Below, piece after piece: positions 46,962-48,209 of a stretch of 48,209 bases of DNA (positions are counted from its first letter, which is position 1; the number at the start of each line of letters is the position of its first letter). The stretch is from a virus. The notes beneath the pieces were generated by a model. That model did not search any database. It was not told the DNA's origin and saw only the letters and a program-made list of their open reading frames with translations. The position numbers and the translations under genes were made by a program. The stretch lies in IMG/VR virus record IMGVR_UViG_3300028030_000015, positions 1 through 48,209 of that record. The stretch is one strand, 5' to 3'.

Positions 46962-47119
46962 AGGGTAATGATAAAGAAGAATCAAAGGTCATTGAGCGCC
47001 GGTGCGAAGAATGCAATGGGGTTTTCCCTGCTGACGAACTGACGGATCATTTTGGTTCGGTTATTTGCTGGCACTGTATATCGAGTCATGCCCAGCATGG
47101 TTCTTTGCCGAGCCGCTGA
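46958..47119 (+). CDS. Small double-CxxC protein
   Basis: 53 residues from GTG 46958, overlapping the previous stop (GTGA) with GGGGAG upstream. CEEC (16-19) and CWHC (37-40), with a His-rich end, make a minimal zinc ribbon. Too short for many gene callers. It ends one base before the ATG of the next gene. No known family. Confidence 0.6.
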   Translation: MKGNDKEESKVIERRCEECNGVFPADELTDHFGSVICWHCISSHAQHGSLPSR

Positions 47120-47120
47120 T

Positions 47121-47492
47121 ATGTGGCGGCAAGGCAAGAAACGCCGGAAGTATGGGAACAAGAAGTGTGTCTACCAGGGCATTACCTTTGACAGTCGCAA
47201 GGAAATGGCGAGGTATATTGAACTGTCAATTCTGCAGCGGACCGGAGCTATCAGCGGCCTTGAGTTACAGCCTTATTTCACTATCAGTAAGGGTGGAATT
47301 ATTGACCCTGCAACCGGGCGGAAGATGGCAGCGAGAAAATATTATGCTGACTTCAAGTACCTCGATGAGGAAGGCCGGGTGATAGTAGAGGATGTAAAAA
47401 GCACGGCCACGGCAAAGGATAGCCTGTACCGGCTGAAAAGACAGTTATTTCTGGAACAGCATGGTGAAGACGTTGTTTTCAGGGAAGTATAA
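47121..47492 (+). CDS. DUF1064-like endonuclease
   Basis: 123 residues from ATG 47121, just after the preceding stop. The pattern KYGNKKCVYQGITFDSRKEMARY...LELQPYF...KYYADFKYLDEEGRVIVEDVKST is typical of DUF1064, a phage/prophage family placed in the restriction-endonuclease-like (PD-D/E-x-K) fold: D in ADF, E-D-V-K in the strand after. It probably acts in recombination or DNA repair. A longer open frame begins further upstream but without ribosome-site support. Confidence 0.8.
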   Translation: MWRQGKKRRKYGNKKCVYQGITFDSRKEMARYIELSILQRTGAISGLELQPYFTISKGGIIDPATGRKMAARKYYADFKYLDEEGRVIVEDVKSTATAKDSLYRLKRQLFLEQHGEDVVFREV

Positions 47493-47510
47493 AAAAATAC
47501 GGTGCCAATA

Positions 47511-47807
47511 ATGTTTGACAATTCAGTTTCCGGTGGTAACATAGAAACAGTTGCAGCAAAATCTGCAGCCGGGTTTGCAAGGCCCAAAACCAAAGGCGGA
47601 CGCGCCGCCTCTCCTCTCTGGATTGAGCGGTTTTTTTGCGCGTCCAAACTTCATGGCACTGCTCTACTGTTGGGTGATCATGTGGGGAGCCCTTGTGGCT
47701 CGCCGGTTCCTTTGGTCCGGTCTTGCAACCCGCATGGTCGCCCTTTTTTGTTTGCAAGCTGGAAAGGGCGAATACTTTTCAGTTTCACCAAAGGAGTACA
47801 GCTATGA
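47511..47807 (+). CDS. Ash/Icd-like small early protein (tentative)
   Basis: 98 residues, MFDNSVSGGNIETVAAKSAAGF..., ending exactly in an ATGA overlap with the antirepressor start, which is the main support. The VAAKSAAGFARP motif recalls the Ash/Icd group of small phage proteins near antirepressor genes. A second frame, shifted by one (47551-47811), is also open and encodes a hydrophobic segment MALLYCWVIMWGALVARRFLW; either or both may be real. No clear ribosome site. A GGCGG/CCGCC hairpin (47595-47609) and a T run (47631-47637) lie within the region, so it might instead be an untranslated leader. Confidence 0.35.
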   Translation: MFDNSVSGGNIETVAAKSAAGFARPKTKGGRAASPLWIERFFCASKLHGTALLLGDHVGSPCGSPVPLVRSCNPHGRPFLFASWKGRILFSFTKGVQL

Positions 47808-48209
47808 GTAAATCCCCTGTAGTAATCCGTAAGGATTCAGTCCACACAGTACCATTTCACAGTCACGATCTCTTTCTTGTTGAGTATGACGGGCAGCCTT
47901 TTGTTCCGATGCGTCCTGTTATAGAAGGTATGGGGCTTGACTGGAAGTCTCAGTACGCAAAGCTCCATAATAACAGGAAAAGATGGGCAACTGTGGTGAT
48001 TAACACCACGGTTGCCGGGGATGGTAAAAGCCGCAAGATGGTTTCCATGCCATTGAAAAAGTTTCCCGGTTTTATCTGTTCCATTCAGCCTGCCAAAGTT
48101 AAAACATCTCTCCGTTCAACAGTCGTTCAGTTTCAAAATGAATGTGATGACGTGCTGTGGGAACACTGGGAGAAAAAAATTAAACCATCAGCTGCCACCC
48201 CAACCAAAC
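47804..48209 (+). CDS. ant: P22-type antirepressor, 3' truncated by window
   Basis: The first 135 residues of a protein that continues past the window. AAGGAG ribosome site. P22_AR_N domain: TVPFHSHDLFLVEYDGQPFVPMRPVIEGMGLDWKSQYAKLHNN, then VVINTTVAGDGKSRKMVSMPL, then FQNECDDVLWEHWEK. It binds and blocks the repressor of the phage or of others during induction. It is encoded at the end of the visible early operon; the repressor is at 44850. Confidence 0.9.
   Translation, partial: MSKSPVVIRKDSVHTVPFHSHDLFLVEYDGQPFVPMRPVIEGMGLDWKSQYAKLHNNRKRWATVVINTTVAGDGKSRKMVSMPLKKFPGFICSIQPAKVKTSLRSTVVQFQNECDDVLWEHWEKKIKPSAATPTK

Noticed and set aside
1-48209. CRISPR array or transposase
   Set aside because: No regularly spaced short repeats with unique spacers and no transposase motif were found; the only long exact direct repeats noticed are the two at 21333 and 21399.

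Overview
The window is almost entirely the genome of a temperate, short-tailed (podovirus-like) bacteriophage, with a small array of integron-type gene cassettes at its left edge. The head genes point this way: a P22-like portal, an N4 gp56/DUF4043-like capsid protein, and no tape measure, sheath or lambda-type tail genes. The host is probably a Gram-negative bacterium, because the lysis region encodes several lipoproteins and signal-peptide proteins. A small ferredoxin-like gene weakly suggests an anaerobe. No host housekeeping gene is visible.

Layout. (1) 1-3240: the 3' end of a ribbon-helix-helix gene, then four attC-like imperfect palindromes (about 184-240, 860-986, 2141-2232, 3109-3239). 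They delimit three cassettes carrying a membrane protein of unknown function, a tRNA-like element with a small ORF and a ClpP-like serine peptidase, and a radical-SAM protein. No integron integrase is present. (2) 3287-4593: a promoter with an overlapping palindrome, then early/middle genes including ssb. (3) 4599-21998: a promoter and attenuator-like leader, then terminase, portal, scaffold, capsid, and a long rightward run of neck, tail and fibre-like proteins, many overlapping by a few bases. (4) 22006-36036: a second promoter/attenuator leader and a 13.9-kb gene for a 4,626-residue polyvalent protein (pyrophosphatase-like, BECR-type nuclease, adenine methylase, strawberry-notch helicase, two metallopeptidases, LPD-type C-terminus). 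It is probably packaged and injected with the DNA. A second, normal-looking gene with its own ribosome site is embedded in another frame. (5) 36045-42132: a third promoter/attenuator leader, a beta-propeller-like protein, secreted and lipoprotein genes, a holin-like protein, a membrane PAS protein, an HNH protein, a ferredoxin-like protein and a SleB-type endolysin. (6) 42437-45572, leftward: tyrosine integrase, small membrane/zinc-ribbon proteins and an S24-type repressor. (7) 45641-48209, rightward: a Cro-like protein, an excisionase-like protein, zinc-ribbon proteins, a DUF1064 endonuclease-like protein and the start of a P22-type antirepressor that runs off the window.

The integrase 3' end faces the lysis genes with only about 300 bases between them, and no host DNA. 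The map is therefore in virion order (as in lambda: late genes, att, int, switch, early genes) and not in prophage order. This suggests an unintegrated phage genome or assembly.

Functional logic. Repressor and Cro-like protein share a 70-base control region with three evenly spaced dyads and two convergent-style promoters, both predicted to make leaderless mRNAs. The late genes appear to be driven by three sigma70-type promoters. Each is followed within about 55-70 bases by the same arrangement of GGATAC box, small hairpin and intrinsic terminator, so a phage antitermination device probably turns on late expression. The cassette array in a phage contig, the repeated leader module and the embedded gene are the most unusual items.
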